Shown: positions 34,895-45,902 of the stretch, one piece after another
How positions within the stretch are numbered: position 1 is the stretch's first letter
Layout of the letters: each line of letters begins with the position of its first letter
From: Agapanthus africanus
Taxonomy: Eukaryota > Streptophyta > Magnoliopsida > Asparagales > Amaryllidaceae
Direction of reading: 5' to 3'
NCBI GenBank assembly: GCA_030015575.1
Contig: CM057339.1
Coordinates: 701,356,761 to 701,420,760, forward strand
Length of the DNA: 64,000 nucleotides
Position numbers and translations under genes: made by a program
Notes under the pieces: generated by a model
What the model saw: the letters and a program-made list of their open reading frames with translations, nothing else
What the model was told of the DNA's origin: nothing
Databases searched by the model: none

Positions 34895-35652
34895 TTTACC
34901 ATTTCAAGAACTTTTACTTCAGAGCCTTGCTCTTGCTTAAAAAAAACTCACAGAGCCTTACTCTTGCTTCTTCCCAAGAACTTTAAAGTTCGGAACTTAG
35001 AATCATTCTAGGTAAAAATTAAATTAAATTAAATTAATTAATCAGAGCCTTGCTCTTGTAGATCTTTGATCTAAAGAAAAACCCCTTTGGGGTTTCTTCA
35101 ACGGAGCCTTGCTCTCATAGATCTTTGATCTAAAGAAAACCCCTTTGGGGTTTCTTCAACAGAGCCTTGCTCTCAATATTCTACAGAGATCTTGTTCTTG
35201 GGTTTTAACCCATGAACAGAGCCTTGCTCATGGATCAAATAGAGAACTTTTAAAAGTTGTCATGGATCTTTAAGATCTCAAATTTTTTTTAATTCTTAAG
35301 AGTTATAATATTTTACTATAGAGCTAGGCTCTTTTTAAGAAGTTTTATTCCTTTGAGACCAGAGTTTGACAAATGTCACTCTGTGAGAGTGACAGAGCTT
35401 TGCTCTAAAAAGAGGAGATTTTCTCCTTGTCTCTAGGGATTTCCCCCAATGAGGATATTCTCTTGGGGGTCTTATTTGCTGGCTGACAGTCTCATCCAAT
35501 GATGGGATTTTCTTATCAAATGATGCGCCGTCATCTTGATTTTGTGGGTCCCCCTTTGGTCCCCTACCCACTGCATTGTAGTGTGATGTAGGCCTTTGAA
35601 ATGTGAAGCATTAGAACGCTAACGGTTATGTTTTTTTTTTCTTTGTCTACAG
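34895..35652 (+). other. 5' UTR exon and intron of the PMD gene
   Basis: A likely first exon ends at the donor G/GTAAAA (GT at 35012); the acceptor is a long T tract ending CTACAG (35652), six bases before the start codon. The stretch is studded with a dyad AGAGCCTTGCTCT (34921, 34952 variant, 35044, 35103, 35161, 35218 partial, 35320 and 35394 variants). It also holds a roughly 60-bp duplication with TAGATCTTTGATCTAAAG at 35058 and 35117. The donor site is inferred. Confidence 0.55.
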
Positions 35653-35657
35653 GAAAC

Positions 35658-38600
35658 ATGTCTGAAGATTTGTCTTTCCCTTTTGTTCGCTCAGAAGGAG
35701 GGTTCCCACATGCACCAGTGGAACGGGTGGTGTTTGCTCTGATCAAAGATCACGATCCCGAGTGCAAGAGACTTCAATTATGGGGAAGGTGGTACAGCCA
35801 GATTATCCAAGGCCATCGCAGCTTTAGCTCGACCTCACCCTCCGAGCCCATAGTTACGATCCCTTATGCGGACAAGCCCCCGGTGGAGTATGCCGTGGAG
35901 GTTAAAAATTGGAATTCCGACAACCTCCTTCAGCCTACAATCGGTGCCATTCCGGTGCAGCCGCCGCCGGCTATAGACATTTTGGGGAGGCGAATCTGTC
36001 AGGGTGAAGCACGCCCTTGGGGACAGGCTTATAATATTGGATTGACCCCGTGGCCGCTTGCCGGATATTTGCAATGGGCCCGTTACATTTTGGCGACGAA
36101 GAGGGCTCACCTGACGAAGATTGGTTTATACTCCGCCGTCTACGTCTCGCTTTTCGAGTATCCCTCTCCTCCGACGTGGTGGACAAAGGCCTTCATCGAA
36201 CAATGGAATATCCCCACCCATACCTTCCTGACAGCGGATAGGGAAGTCTCCATCTCTCTAGAGGAATTTGCTGAGATTTCGGGTTTGCCAATGAGGGGAG
36301 AACACTACGAGGAGCTGCTTCCTCCTGACGAGTATGTCTTCGCCACTAAGCAGCTAGTATTTGACTTAACTCCGGCAAATGCCATTCAGCATCAGCACCC
36401 GGGCTTAGTGAAGGTGTTGGAGATTTATGAGGAACTCCATTTGGAATCGGGCGACCGGGGCGTCAGTTTCGCGGATTTCATTGCTCGTTTTATCCGCCCG
36501 GAGTTCCTATCAGAGCAGGGCGAGGAGTTCGCTCAGCTTGCTGACCCCTTTGGTTTCGGCTTGGACCGCCGACCTTTATCGGAGAATGACCAACGGGATT
36601 TTTATCTCCCTGGCACTGCCAGCGTCCCTTTTTCAGAGATCGCCGTTCCTGGCATGGACGAGGAGACTTTTTTTATAGGGTTCTTGGGTCTATGGCTATG
36701 CAGCTTTGCGCTCCCCATGCATCCACGCCTCATGCGGTCTTCCGTCTTTTACCCGGTGCATCGAATGGCGGCTGGTTTGCAGCTATCGATAGGGATTGCC
36801 GGGCTGGCTTACCTTTATAATGGACTTAGCGTAGCGGCGGACACTAATGAGCCTGGGGTACAGCCTGCTAACTTTCCGATGCACTACTTCACTTCTTGGA
36901 TGGAGCTACATGTGCGAGGGGTGTTTGGTGCCCATAAGACTCCTCCGTTCTTTGAGAAATTCAAACTCCCAAGAATCATGCGGTTGGTCGGGGCTTCAAT
37001 CGCGGTTGCATCTCCGCGGGAGTCTAGGGGACTGCTCCTGCGTTCACATCTAGTCGGAGCGAAGACCTCTTTTGTGGATAAGGTCATCACCATGGGCTCC
37101 GAGACCGCTAAGTCAGTGGTGTCGCTGCGTGATGACTTTAAGGACGGGGTTTCTATACTGAAGGCTCGGGAAATCCTTCACCTTTACTCCATTCGGCCGG
37201 GCTACCTAGTATTTAGGCAGAATAAGACGGCTCTCTTTATGAGGTATAACCCACATCGATTTGCTCGACAATCGAGTTACAATCAAGGGATCCCGATGGA
37301 GGCCTTTCTGGAAACACCCGCGGTCGGCCCAGAGGGGATAAGGAATGCGATGCATCATTTCACCTGGCTCAATACAGGCTCCTATTTTTTTTTCAGTGAG
37401 CCTAGCTGCGTCCCTAAAATAATCCATCCGTATGTAGCCTGGTATGCGCATGCTATGGGCCCAATCATCTTAATGGAGAAACGCCTGCTGGTCGACCGTA
37501 GGGCTGCGCCTCCTGGCGGTGATCGCAAGGCTCCCTTGCAGCCAAGGATCCAGGTCATCCCCCCGATAAAAGATGCCAGAGTCGACCGACCGCGCGTGTT
37601 GAGCCCCCCGCGTGGATTGCCATTGCCCACTACGGTGGATGCACCGTCGGCGCCCCATGCTCCCGCGAAGACGGTTAGTGTGGTATCGCCAGGATCCGGC
37701 GGAGGGGCGGAGATCGGGACTCGCCGCCCTAAAGAGGCTGCCAAGCGCAAATCCGCTCCGGGTGGATCTAAAGTTGGTGGACAGCAGAAAAAGAAGAAGT
37801 CTGCCCTTTCCCTCGATGCGATCCTCGGCTCAAAGCCTACGGCTTCTCCTGCCAAGACCATATGTGAGTACGGCAGTAATGTGGGCTTCGTGGTAGACCC
37901 TGAGGACACCAATCTGGCTGCCGCCATTGCAGCTTCAGAGCGACCGGCGAGGCTTGAAGCGATGTTAAGCAAACTCGCTGAGTCCGGTAATCATCAAACG
38001 CTTTATTTGTCATTTCATTGCACTTTGTATTATTATATTTAACTAACATTTGCTCTATTTTCAACAGGTGTCTCTACTGAAGAGGCTATCGCTGCCTCCC
38101 TGAAAACCTTCCAGGAGGAGGAGGAGAAGCGTGCCCTAGCAAGCGTCGGTATGTTTTATCCCTTTCTCTTTTATAAGGAAAGTTTGTTGTCTTTTTATGA
38201 TAGTCAACCTGACCTTCTTTTGTTTCTTTGCAGGAGTTGTGTCAATTGACGCAGGGATCCCTCCCGAGTCTGTCATCGAAGTCCCGGCTTCGTCGAAGTT
38301 GCCACAAGAGCCTCGGCTTGACAAGACGACGAGGGATGCCCTGAAAAACCTAGAGGCCTCCCTATTCACAGACGAGGACACCTCAATTAGGGAAGCTCTA
38401 GTGGCATCCGTCTCAACGGCTCGAGAGGAGCGGAAGCGGTTGAGACGCGAAACAAGGGCGCGCAGAGCTGCTTTAGCCGCGGGAGCGGGCCCTGGCACTA
38501 TTCCTTGTGCCGACACTCCTTCCGAAGAGGCCCCTGCCGTCCTGTCTACTGCTCAGAGGCAAGTGGCGCGCGTGGCTCGGAATGCAAACGATAAGTCCTC

Positions 38601-40470
38601 TTCAGGTAACATTTCTTTCAGAACCTTGTTGTAAGAATTATCAAGCCATTGGCTCATACGCATTCCGACTTTCAGGACCAAGTCCGACTGAGGGGGAGGC
38701 GGAGACCGTCGAACCCCGGGGATCGGAGGAAGCGGTACTTGCCGAGCCCGAGCCGACAGTGAGCAACGTGATCGGGGCCACGGGGCCTGAAACAGAAGTT
38801 GAAGGGTCCGCCGCCGAGAGGGTCATTGATGCCGCCCCTGAAGTGGCGGTAGATGAGATGATTGTGTTAACCGAGCCGGAGGCGGTAGAGGGTGAAGCGC
38901 TCGCGGCTGGAGACCTCGCGGTGACGGTGGATGAGGCAACCGTGACCGCAGGACCCGAAGGAGTAGCGGGTGAGGTGGCCACGATTCCTGAGGATGAGCC
39001 AGCCGGTCCTTCTCTGGAATCTGGCAATACTCCAATCATAGCCCTCCCCGCGTATGGTTCCTTGCCGTCTCCAGGGCTTGTGAGCACAACAATAGTTCCC
39101 GTCGAGTCGGGTGACGAGACTCCGGGTGGTGGCCTGATGTCAATGGAGGAAGGAATTGCCTCAGTCTCGGCTGGCAGTTCGTCAAGTAAGTTTCGGGTTA
39201 CTATCGTTTCCCCCTTTTTATATATCTTGCGATCTCTTCTAACAAGCTTGTCTTTGCAGGTGCGGCCAGTGCCGACGCTCCATTGCTTGAAGGAGCACCG
39301 TCAACTACTGCTTTGGCGGTGGTCACTTCCCCATTTTCCCTCGTGCCATCGCGGATGTTGGAAGGTATGGATTTGCGACTCACAAGTTAATCTTTTAAAC
39401 GTGTAGTTCATGGACTAACACCATACCACCGCATCTTTTCAGGAGTGCTCTTTGATCATCTATATCAAGTGTTGCTCCCACACATCTCCTTCCCATCCGA
39501 ACTTGCTTCTCCTTCTAGTGGCGCTGGTGAGTGTACGTTCAATACAATATCTTTGTTCATCCCCTTTTTCTAGCAATCGAATGATTTCTGACTTTTCCCT
39601 TTCTTTATTGCAGTGCCACAAATCGAAGGGGGGATACCAGACCTGCCGCGCTACCGGCCCTTCCGGCTCTGCCGTCCATTGCTGCCGGTATAGCAAATTC
39701 CTTTTTTGGTAACCCTTAAATATCTCTTGAACCATCGTTTGACCATGTTTTGTTTTGCAGCTATTGTTCCGGCTCCGATCCCTTTTGAGTCTCGCGTCCT
39801 TCTACCGTCAGGCCCTTTCTTGAGACGCCCGTCTTCAAAGGGTGCCGTGATGAGTTTGGGCATGCTGAGCGGGTACATCGAAAAGCTCAACATGGATGCT
39901 CTCCCTCCTGCCGTAGATTTCGCTGTGGATGTTAATCCAATATTGGCGGCGCTCATAACTTTTCATAACGAAGGCGTCGTCGGATCTTGGGTTAATCACT
40001 TCAGGGAGATCGAGGCCTGTCTATACCGGCTGGAGTTGACGCGCCCTTCTCCCGAAGTTTTAGCCCTGAGCACCCAACGCACAACTTGGCTCGAGCAAAG
40101 CACTTCGCACTCCCGCCACTTGGAGCAAGAAACAGCTCTAAGACTAAGGGAATGCCAAAAGACCTCGAACGAAACGGCCCATCTGCGCGCTGAGGTTGAG
40201 GCAAATGCTGCCCAAGTGAAGACTATCTTTGAGGGTCTCTTGGAGCGCATCTCCCATGGGCTAAACTTGAAGCGGAAGCTTGACGTAGCTGAGCGCGATA
40301 TCCCAAATCGGGAGGCTGCCTATCAAGTCGTTAGGGAGCAGCTTGCGTCGGTCTGGCAGCAACGAGCCCAAGTGGAGGCAGAGCTGGCGGTGGTAGTCGA
40401 GCAAGAGAAGGCATGGAAGGACATATGCGAGCGATTGCTACATCTGTGCAAGACGCTTCCTTCCCAATAA
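35658..40470 (+). CDS. Plant mobile domain (PMD) protein with coiled coil, intron-containing, antisense to gypsy-2 pol
   Basis: Predicted exons: 35658-37986, 38068-38148, 38234-38605, 38676-39185, 39260-39364, 39443-39526, 39614-39687, 39761-40470. All introns are GT-AG with T-rich acceptors and phase 1 until the last but one exon. About 1,420 residues. The PMD fills roughly residues 100-580: EQWNIPTHTFLTADREVSIS, LEEFAEISGLPMRG and FIGFLGLWLCSFALP are hallmark segments of this family (MAIN/MAIL1 and transposon-borne relatives). A bipartite basic nuclear signal follows (KEAAKRKS...QQKKKKS), then an acidic Pro/Ala-rich region, then a C-terminal coiled coil rich in Glu, Leu and Ala. The 74-bp exon with a six-G run does not keep frame into the last exon, which suggests a one-base indel there. 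Function is unknown. PMD proteins act in nuclear gene silencing and expression in Arabidopsis, so a role in countering host silencing is only an inference. Confidence 0.8.
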
Positions 40471-40559
40471 TTCTCCTTGTATCATTTGTCTTTGTAAAGT
40501 ACATGTATATATTTTTTATTCTTTAGCACAATGTATCCTGTACTCAATCAATATTTATG

Positions 40560-40565
40560 AATAAA
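40560..40565 (+). terminator. Poly(A) signal of the PMD gene
   Basis: AATAAA 90 bp after the stop codon, in an AT-rich stretch with TGTA words nearby. It completes a self-contained transcription unit inside the retrotransposon. Confidence 0.6.
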
Positions 40566-40740
40566 AGATGCACATTTTTGTAATGTCTTGTGTCATTTCT
40601 CCGTCTTTTCTTTCTTTTATTATCAGTATGCCACCTTAGTAACCATGATTGACGGACGATTGGGACGAGTATCCCGACTTTCTTAAGAAATAACGATGGC
40701 TTAGGCCGCAGGTTCAGATCTGCTGCCTAAGGCTTTTCAA

Positions 40741-40960
40741 CTCTATAAGCCGTGAGGGTCTCATAGAGACTTTTCTCCCTACGGATCGAGAGGATCTCGC
40801 AGGTGGATTTTCTCCTTAGGAATCGTGAGGATTCCTAAGTGTGGTTTTCTCTTATAAGTCGTAAGGATCTTATAAGAGAATTTTCCCTCTTACGAGTCGA
40901 GAGGATTCGTAAGTGGTTATTTCCCTCTTCGTCGAAATTCGACTTCGAAGAGTGGGACCC
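40741..40960. repeat. Hairpin array 1 in gypsy-2
   Basis: Six short inverted repeats in a row around a fixed TCGTRAGGAT-like centre. Examples: CTTAGGAATC/GATTCCTAAG (40815-40839), CTCTTATAAG/CTTATAAGAG (40849-40878), CTTACGA/TCGTAAG, CTCTTCG/CGAAGAG. Stems differ from unit to unit but are self-complementary. Confidence 0.8.
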
Positions 40961-41123
40961 GTGAATAGTATGCAAGAGACCAGTTTGGATTGACTTGCAG
41001 GGCCCCATTGCTCAAAAAGCAAGCTTTCCTTGCTGTCTGAGACTTCTTCTTACAAATTGAGACGAATCGGGGATCTGTCTGCGGTTGTAGCGGAACAGTT
41101 GACATGAGTTAAGAAGTTTTCAT

Positions 41124-42104
41124 CACGGAGTGTTTTTATCCGTGAGTCGAGGAATTTGCTAGGGATTATTTGTTTCCCAAGCGCCGAGGAGTATTTGTTT
41201 CCTTGGGGTTTGAAACGAGTCGAGGGTTCCTACGGAGGCACTGGTGGCTCTGCGGGTCGACGCGGATCAGAAGGCTCTCGTCATGGAGTGTTTGTATCCG
41301 TGAGTCGAGGAATTTTGCCAGGGATTATTTGTTTCCCAAGCGCCAAGGATTATTTGTTTCCTTGGGGTTTGAAACGAGTCGAGGGTTCCCACGGGGGCTC
41401 TGGTGGCTCTGCGGGTCGACGCGGATCAGGAAGCTCTCGTCAAGGAGTGTTTGTATCCGTGAGTCGAGGAGTTTGCTGGGATTATTTGTTTCCCAAGTGC
41501 CAAGAATTATTTGTTTCCTTGGGGTTTGAAACGAGTCGAGGGTTCCCACGGGGGCTGTGGTGGCTCTGCGGGTCGACGCGGATCAGGAAGCTCTCGTCAA
41601 GGAGTGTTTGTATCCGTGAGTCGAGGAGTTTGCTGGGATTATTTGTTTCCCAAGCGCCAAGGATTATTTGTTTCCTTGGGGTTTGAAACGAGTCGAGGGT
41701 TCCCACAGGGGCTCTGGTGGCTCTGCGGGTCGACGCGGATCAGGAAGCTCTCGTCAAGGAGTGTTTGTATCCGTGAGTCGAGGAGTTTGCTGGGATTATT
41801 TGTTTCCCAAGCGCCAAGGATTATTTGTTTCCTTGGGGTTTGAAACGAGTCGAGGGTTCCCACAGGGGCTCTGGTGGCTCTGCGGGTCGACGCGGATCAG
41901 GAAGCTCTCGTCAAGGAGTGTTTGTATCCGTGAGTCGAGGAATTTTGCCAGGGATTATTTGTTTCCCAAGCGCCAAGGATTATTTGTTTCCTTGGGGTTT
42001 GAAACGAGTCGAGGATTCCTACGGAGGCACTGGTGGCTCTGCGGGTCGACGCGGATCAGGAAGCTCTCGTCAAGGAGTGTTTGTATCCGTGAGTCGAGGA
42101 GTTT
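41124..42104. repeat. 157-bp tandem array, six units plus part
   Basis: Units begin GTGAGTCGAGGA at 41142, 41300, 41459, 41616, 41773, 41930 and 42089 (spacing 157-159). Inner units are almost identical. Each contains GTTTCCCAAG and CTTGGGGTTTGAAAC, which can pair. Open frames through it on both strands follow from the period and are not genes. Such arrays in this part of TAT elements are a known source of satellite DNA. Confidence 0.95.
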
Positions 42105-42199
42105 TTTGTTGAAGTCACTGGCTTCTTCGGTTGAAATGAACCGTTGAGGTTTAGCTTCGTCGTTTGACGGAATCTGCTGGGGAAGTATGGTTCCATTCT

Positions 42200-42530
42200 T
42201 TGTTCGCGCCCTTGGATTGTATACAGGGATCGATGTGATCTTAACTGTAGGGCCAAATTTTATCATTTCTTCTTTCTATTTTATTTTATTTCCGCGATGC
42301 TCTATCATTTCAGCTTTTATATCGCGAAGGTCGCGATTGCCCGATCATTTCGGCTATTTTTCGCGGTGCCCAATCATTTCGGTTTTTTATTTTATTTTTA
42401 CCCGCTGCTTTTTATTGCGAGTTGCCCAATCATTTCGGCTATTTTGCATGCATACATTTCACTTGCTGCTTTTTATTGCAAGTTGCCTTATCATTTCGGC
42501 TATTTCGTATGCATGAGCGGCCTACTGGCT
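42200..42530. repeat. Degenerate ATCATTTCGGCTATTT repeats
   Basis: About six copies of YATCATTTCRGCTWTTT separated by 25-60 bp, in AT-rich sequence with poly-T runs. At 42203 there is also CTTGGATTGTATAC, a word shared with the LTR (near 32470) and with about 42915. Confidence 0.7.
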
Positions 42531-42659
42531 TTCGCCGTAAACCTGAAATTGGACACCGATTTCGGCATCAGCACCGCTGCAACTGGGATATTACCAGGAG
42601 CGAATCATCATTTGCCTCTGTCGTTGTCGAACAAAGGAGGCTTAGCGACCAGGGTTAGG

Positions 42660-42880
42660 GTCCTGTCGGCTAAGGCTTTTGACTTCATGAGCCGTAAGGG
42701 TCTCGTGAAGGTATTTCTCCCTACAAGTCGTGGGGATCTTGTAGGTGTATTTTCTCCTTAGGAATCGTGAGGATTCCTAAGTGTTTTGTTCCTCTGTAAG
42801 TCGTAAGGATCCTACAGGAGGGTTTCCTCCTCATAAATCGAGAGGATTTACAAAGGTTGTTCACCATACAAACATATCCC
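42660..42880. repeat. Hairpin array 2 in gypsy-2
   Basis: The same type as array 1: CTTCATGAG/CTCGTGAAG, CCTACAAG/CTTGTAGG (42720-42745), CTTAGGAATC/GATTCCTAAG (42757-42781), TAAATC/GATTTA. Centres read TCGTGGGGAT, GTGAG and TCGAGAG. Confidence 0.8.
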
Positions 42881-43029
42881 TAGCCTTGGATGGGACTAAG
42901 TTAGGGAAATGTTTATTCGCGCCCGTGGATTGTATACAAGGGTCAATACTGAGCCACTTGTAGGGCAATATTGGAAGTTTGTGGGGGTTTGCTTAAGCAC
43001 AGGTTTAGGTCTCTGTGACTTAAGACTTT

Positions 43030-43215
43030 CAAATCCTATGAGCCGTGAGGGTCCCATAAGAGAGTTCTCCTTACGAGTCGTGAGGATCTCGCAAGTGTAT
43101 TTTCTCCTTAGGAATCGTAGGGATCCCTAAGTGTGTTGCTCCCTTGTGAGTCGTAAGGATCTCACGCAGGTGGTTTCTCCTTACAAGGTCGAGAGGACTC
43201 TATAAGGGTTCTTTA
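43030..43215. repeat. Hairpin array 3 in gypsy-2
   Basis: Third block of the same hairpins, more decayed: CTTACGAG/CTCGCAAG, CTTAGGAATC/GATCCCTAAG and CTTGTGAG/CTCACG, each around a TCGTAAGGAT-like centre. Confidence 0.75.
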
Positions 43216-43217
43216 AC

Positions 43218-43510
43218 GAAGTTGCGCCCTTTCGGGTTTTCACAAACATTCGCCGGTAGTCCTGCTGTTTTTACTCGCGGAGCCCTTTCGGGTTTTCATC
43301 CGTGCCCATTTTGCTTATGGACATACCGTTTTTTTTTATTTTCTTTTTCTCTCTTTTTTTTACGAGGTCGCGCCCTTTCGGGTTTTCACGAACACTCGCC
43401 GGCAGCCCTGCTGTTTTTACTCACGGAGCCCTTTCGGGTTTTCATCCGTGCCCCTTTTTGCTTATGGACATACCGTTTATTTTATTTTATTTATATGTTT
43501 TTTTTATATC
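43218..43510. repeat. 146-bp tandem duplication
   Basis: Two copies starting GCGCCCTTTCGGGTTTTCAC (43224 and 43370). Each contains CCCTTTCGGG palindromes twice and ends CTTATGGACATACCG followed by poly-T. The second copy is slightly shorter. Confidence 0.85.
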
Positions 43511-43527
43511 TCGTCAGCCTAAGGATG

Positions 43528-43590
43528 CTGCGGTATTAGTTTAAAGACGTTTCGGTCTGTTATTAGTTTAAGGACATTTCGGTCCATCAC
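43528..43590. repeat. Two units of the LTR 27-bp array
   Basis: TATTAGTTTAAAGACGTTTC and TATTAGTTTAAGGACATTTC, matching the LTR array units. A small piece of LTR-type repeat has therefore moved next to the integrase end. Confidence 0.75.
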
Positions 43591-43686
43591 TTGAGAAGGC
43601 GGGCTACTGCTGATAGAGTTTGAGCTTAGGAAGATAGCGAGCGGACATAGTCGTCGTCATCTACCATTTACCTAGGCTGTGGCTCA

Positions 43687-44595
43687 TTAAGCATAGTATT
43701 TCTTTAAGAAGCGACCGTTTATTGGCCTGAAAGGCCTTTCGCCGTGCATGTCGATGAGGAGATAGGCCCCACCCTGGTAGACCTTATCTATGATGTACGG
43801 GCCTTCATAGTTTGGCTCGAATTTTCCTCGCTTGGCGCGATTAGGGATCATAGGCCTTTTGACCACTAGCACGAGTTCGCCTTGACGAAATGTCCTCGGT
43901 CGGGTCAATCTTTCGTATGAGCGTGTCATCTTTGCTTTATAAGCTTCCAGATTTTGTTGTGCTAGAAGCCGGGTTTCATCAAGGGCGTCAAGCTCTTCAA
44001 ACCGAAGATGAGCATTTTCTTCATCCGTCAGCTCGTAGTGGACTGCCACTCGTAGAGAGGGTAATTCTATCTCGAGAGGGAGTACTGCTTCCGTCCCAAA
44101 TACCAACGCGCATGGCGTTGTGTTTGTGGCCGTTTTAAACGTAGTTCGATACGCCCAAAGAGCCTCTTGCAACCTCTCATGCCAGTCCCTCTTGTTTCGG
44201 GACACCGTTTTCTTTATAATTTTCGTCAAGGTCTTGTTGAAGGCCTCGGCGAGGCCGTTAGCCCGCGGATTATAAACTGAGGAATACCTCCAGTCTATAT
44301 TGTGCTGCTGTGCGAAGCGGCTAATTTTATGACTTCGGTAGGCTGGCCCATTATCAGAGATGATCCTTCTCGGGGTTCCAAACCGGTATATGACGTGCGT
44401 TTTGAAGAAATGGAGGATGCTCTCCGTCTTCACTTCCCTCAACGGTACCGCCTCTGCCCATTTGGAGAAGTAATCAGTCGTCGCCAAGATGAAACGATGT
44501 CCCTTGGACGATGCTGGTTCGATGGGGCCGACTATGTCAGTTCCCCACATTTCGAATGGCCAACTAGCCACTGTTGGATGTAGTGGATTGGGATG
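43687..44595 (-). pseudogene. int: gypsy-2 integrase
   Basis: A minus-strand open frame of 294 residues (44571-43687), extended upstream to a stop. The catalytic triad is seen as D12 (GTDIVGPI), D73 (IISDNGPAYRS) and E109 (NGLAEAFNKTL), with the D,D(35)E spacing. The C-terminal part (NYEGPYIIDKVYQGGAYLL) matches gypsy integrases without a chromodomain, as in TAT elements. The HHCC zinc finger lies just upstream in the RNase H frame, separated by one in-frame TAG at 44596-44598. The enzyme inserts element cDNA in the nucleus. The core looks intact. Confidence 0.93.
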
Positions 44596-45900
44596 CTAAT
44601 GGATGAAGTCCCCATGAATTTGGCATGAATGACATTGCCTCGCGTATTCCAGGCAATCCTGCATCATCGTGGGCCAGTAGTAGCCCATCCGTTTTATCTT
44701 CAACTTCATCTTAGGGCCTGCTTGATGGGAACCGCAGAGTCCGTCGTGAACTTCTTGGACGACCTTTCTCGCTTCGTCAGGTCCTAGGCATCTCAACCAC
44801 AGAGAATCGAATGACCTCTTGTATAGAGTGTCGTTGACGAAGGCGAAAGACAGAGCTCGTTTCACGAGCTGATGTCTTATGGACGCTTCTTCAGGTATTC
44901 GGTGGAACTTGAAGTAATCTATGAAGACTTCTCTCGAGTCTTCGGTCTTCTCATGATCTTTTATTTGTAGGGTCGCCTGCTCAGTTGCTCCCTTTTCTTT
45001 ATATGATTCTGGAGGTATTTCTGCTGGGGAGAGCACTCGACGGCTTTGTATCAAGATTCTAACGTCATCGAGGTTCTCGTCAGCCAATTCTTTAGCAAGT
45101 TTAGCCAGTGCATCCGCTTTGCTGTTTTCCGCGCGCGGTATACTTTCCAACGTGTAGGAGGGAATTTGGGTTAGCAGTTGCTGCACTTTTTCACCGTATT
45201 TTACCAATTCCGGTTTGCATGTTTGGTAATCGCCGTTCACTTGACTGACGACCAGTTGGGAGTCCCCATATATGAGGAGGCTTTCAATTCCCATATCAAT
45301 GGCGATCTCGAGGCCTGCTATCAAAGCTTCATATTCAGCTTCATTATTCGTTCTCGGCTCTGTTAAGGAGAAGGAGAAGCGCATTATTCCTCCTTGTGGA
45401 GTGACAAAGATGAGTCCTACCCCCGATTTGATCATTGGCGTACTTTGTTTGTGCTTTTTCATGGAAGATGCTCCATCGAAATAAAGCTCCCAACGGGTAT
45501 CACCACTGTCGATTGCATCAAACGCATGTCTATCTGGCAAATCGCAATTTAAAGGAGAATCGGCAGGTATGGGATGCTCGGCAAGGAAGTCGGCGATGGC
45601 CTGGCCTTTTACTGCCCTGAGAGGTTGATATGTTATCGAAAATTCCATCAAGAGCAGGGCCCATTTAGCGAGTCGCCCTGTCAATATGGCTTTTGACATT
45701 AGATATTTGAGAGGGTCCACTTTTGAAATAAGACGGACTTCGTGCGCCAACGCATAGTGCCTAAGCTTTGTTATTGCGAAGATCAACGCCAGGCAGTGTT
45801 TTTCAATGGGAGAGTAGTTGCTTTATGCCCCCAGCAGAACTCGACTTAAGTAGTAGAGTGCTCTTTCTTTCCCTTGGTCGTTCTCTTGTGCCCATAATGC
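44596..45900 (-). pseudogene. pol: gypsy-2 RNase H pair and integrase zinc finger
   Basis: An open frame of 396 residues (45786-44596). Residues 1-75 are the end of the ordinary gypsy RNase H. Residues 98-235 form a second RNase H with YFDGASS (D104), NNEAEYEALIAGLE (E151), IYGDSQLVV (D175) and NSKADALAKLA (D225). A second, acquired RNase H is characteristic of the TAT lineage. Residues 340-395 hold the integrase HHCC finger (HDGLCGSH and CHSCQIH). A frameshift near 45900-45945 separates it from the RT frame. It ends at TAG 44596-44598. Confidence 0.92.
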
Positions 45901-45902
45901 GC

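Noticed and set aside
38641-39087. Minus-strand 148-residue Ser/Ala/Thr-rich open frame
   Set aside because: It is the shadow of the acidic exon of the PMD gene; the plus-strand exon has proper splice sites and phase.
41156-42147. Long open frames through the 157-bp repeats
   Set aside because: Frames exist on both strands and repeat the same peptide with the array; no domain and no splice context. Best read as satellite-like DNA.
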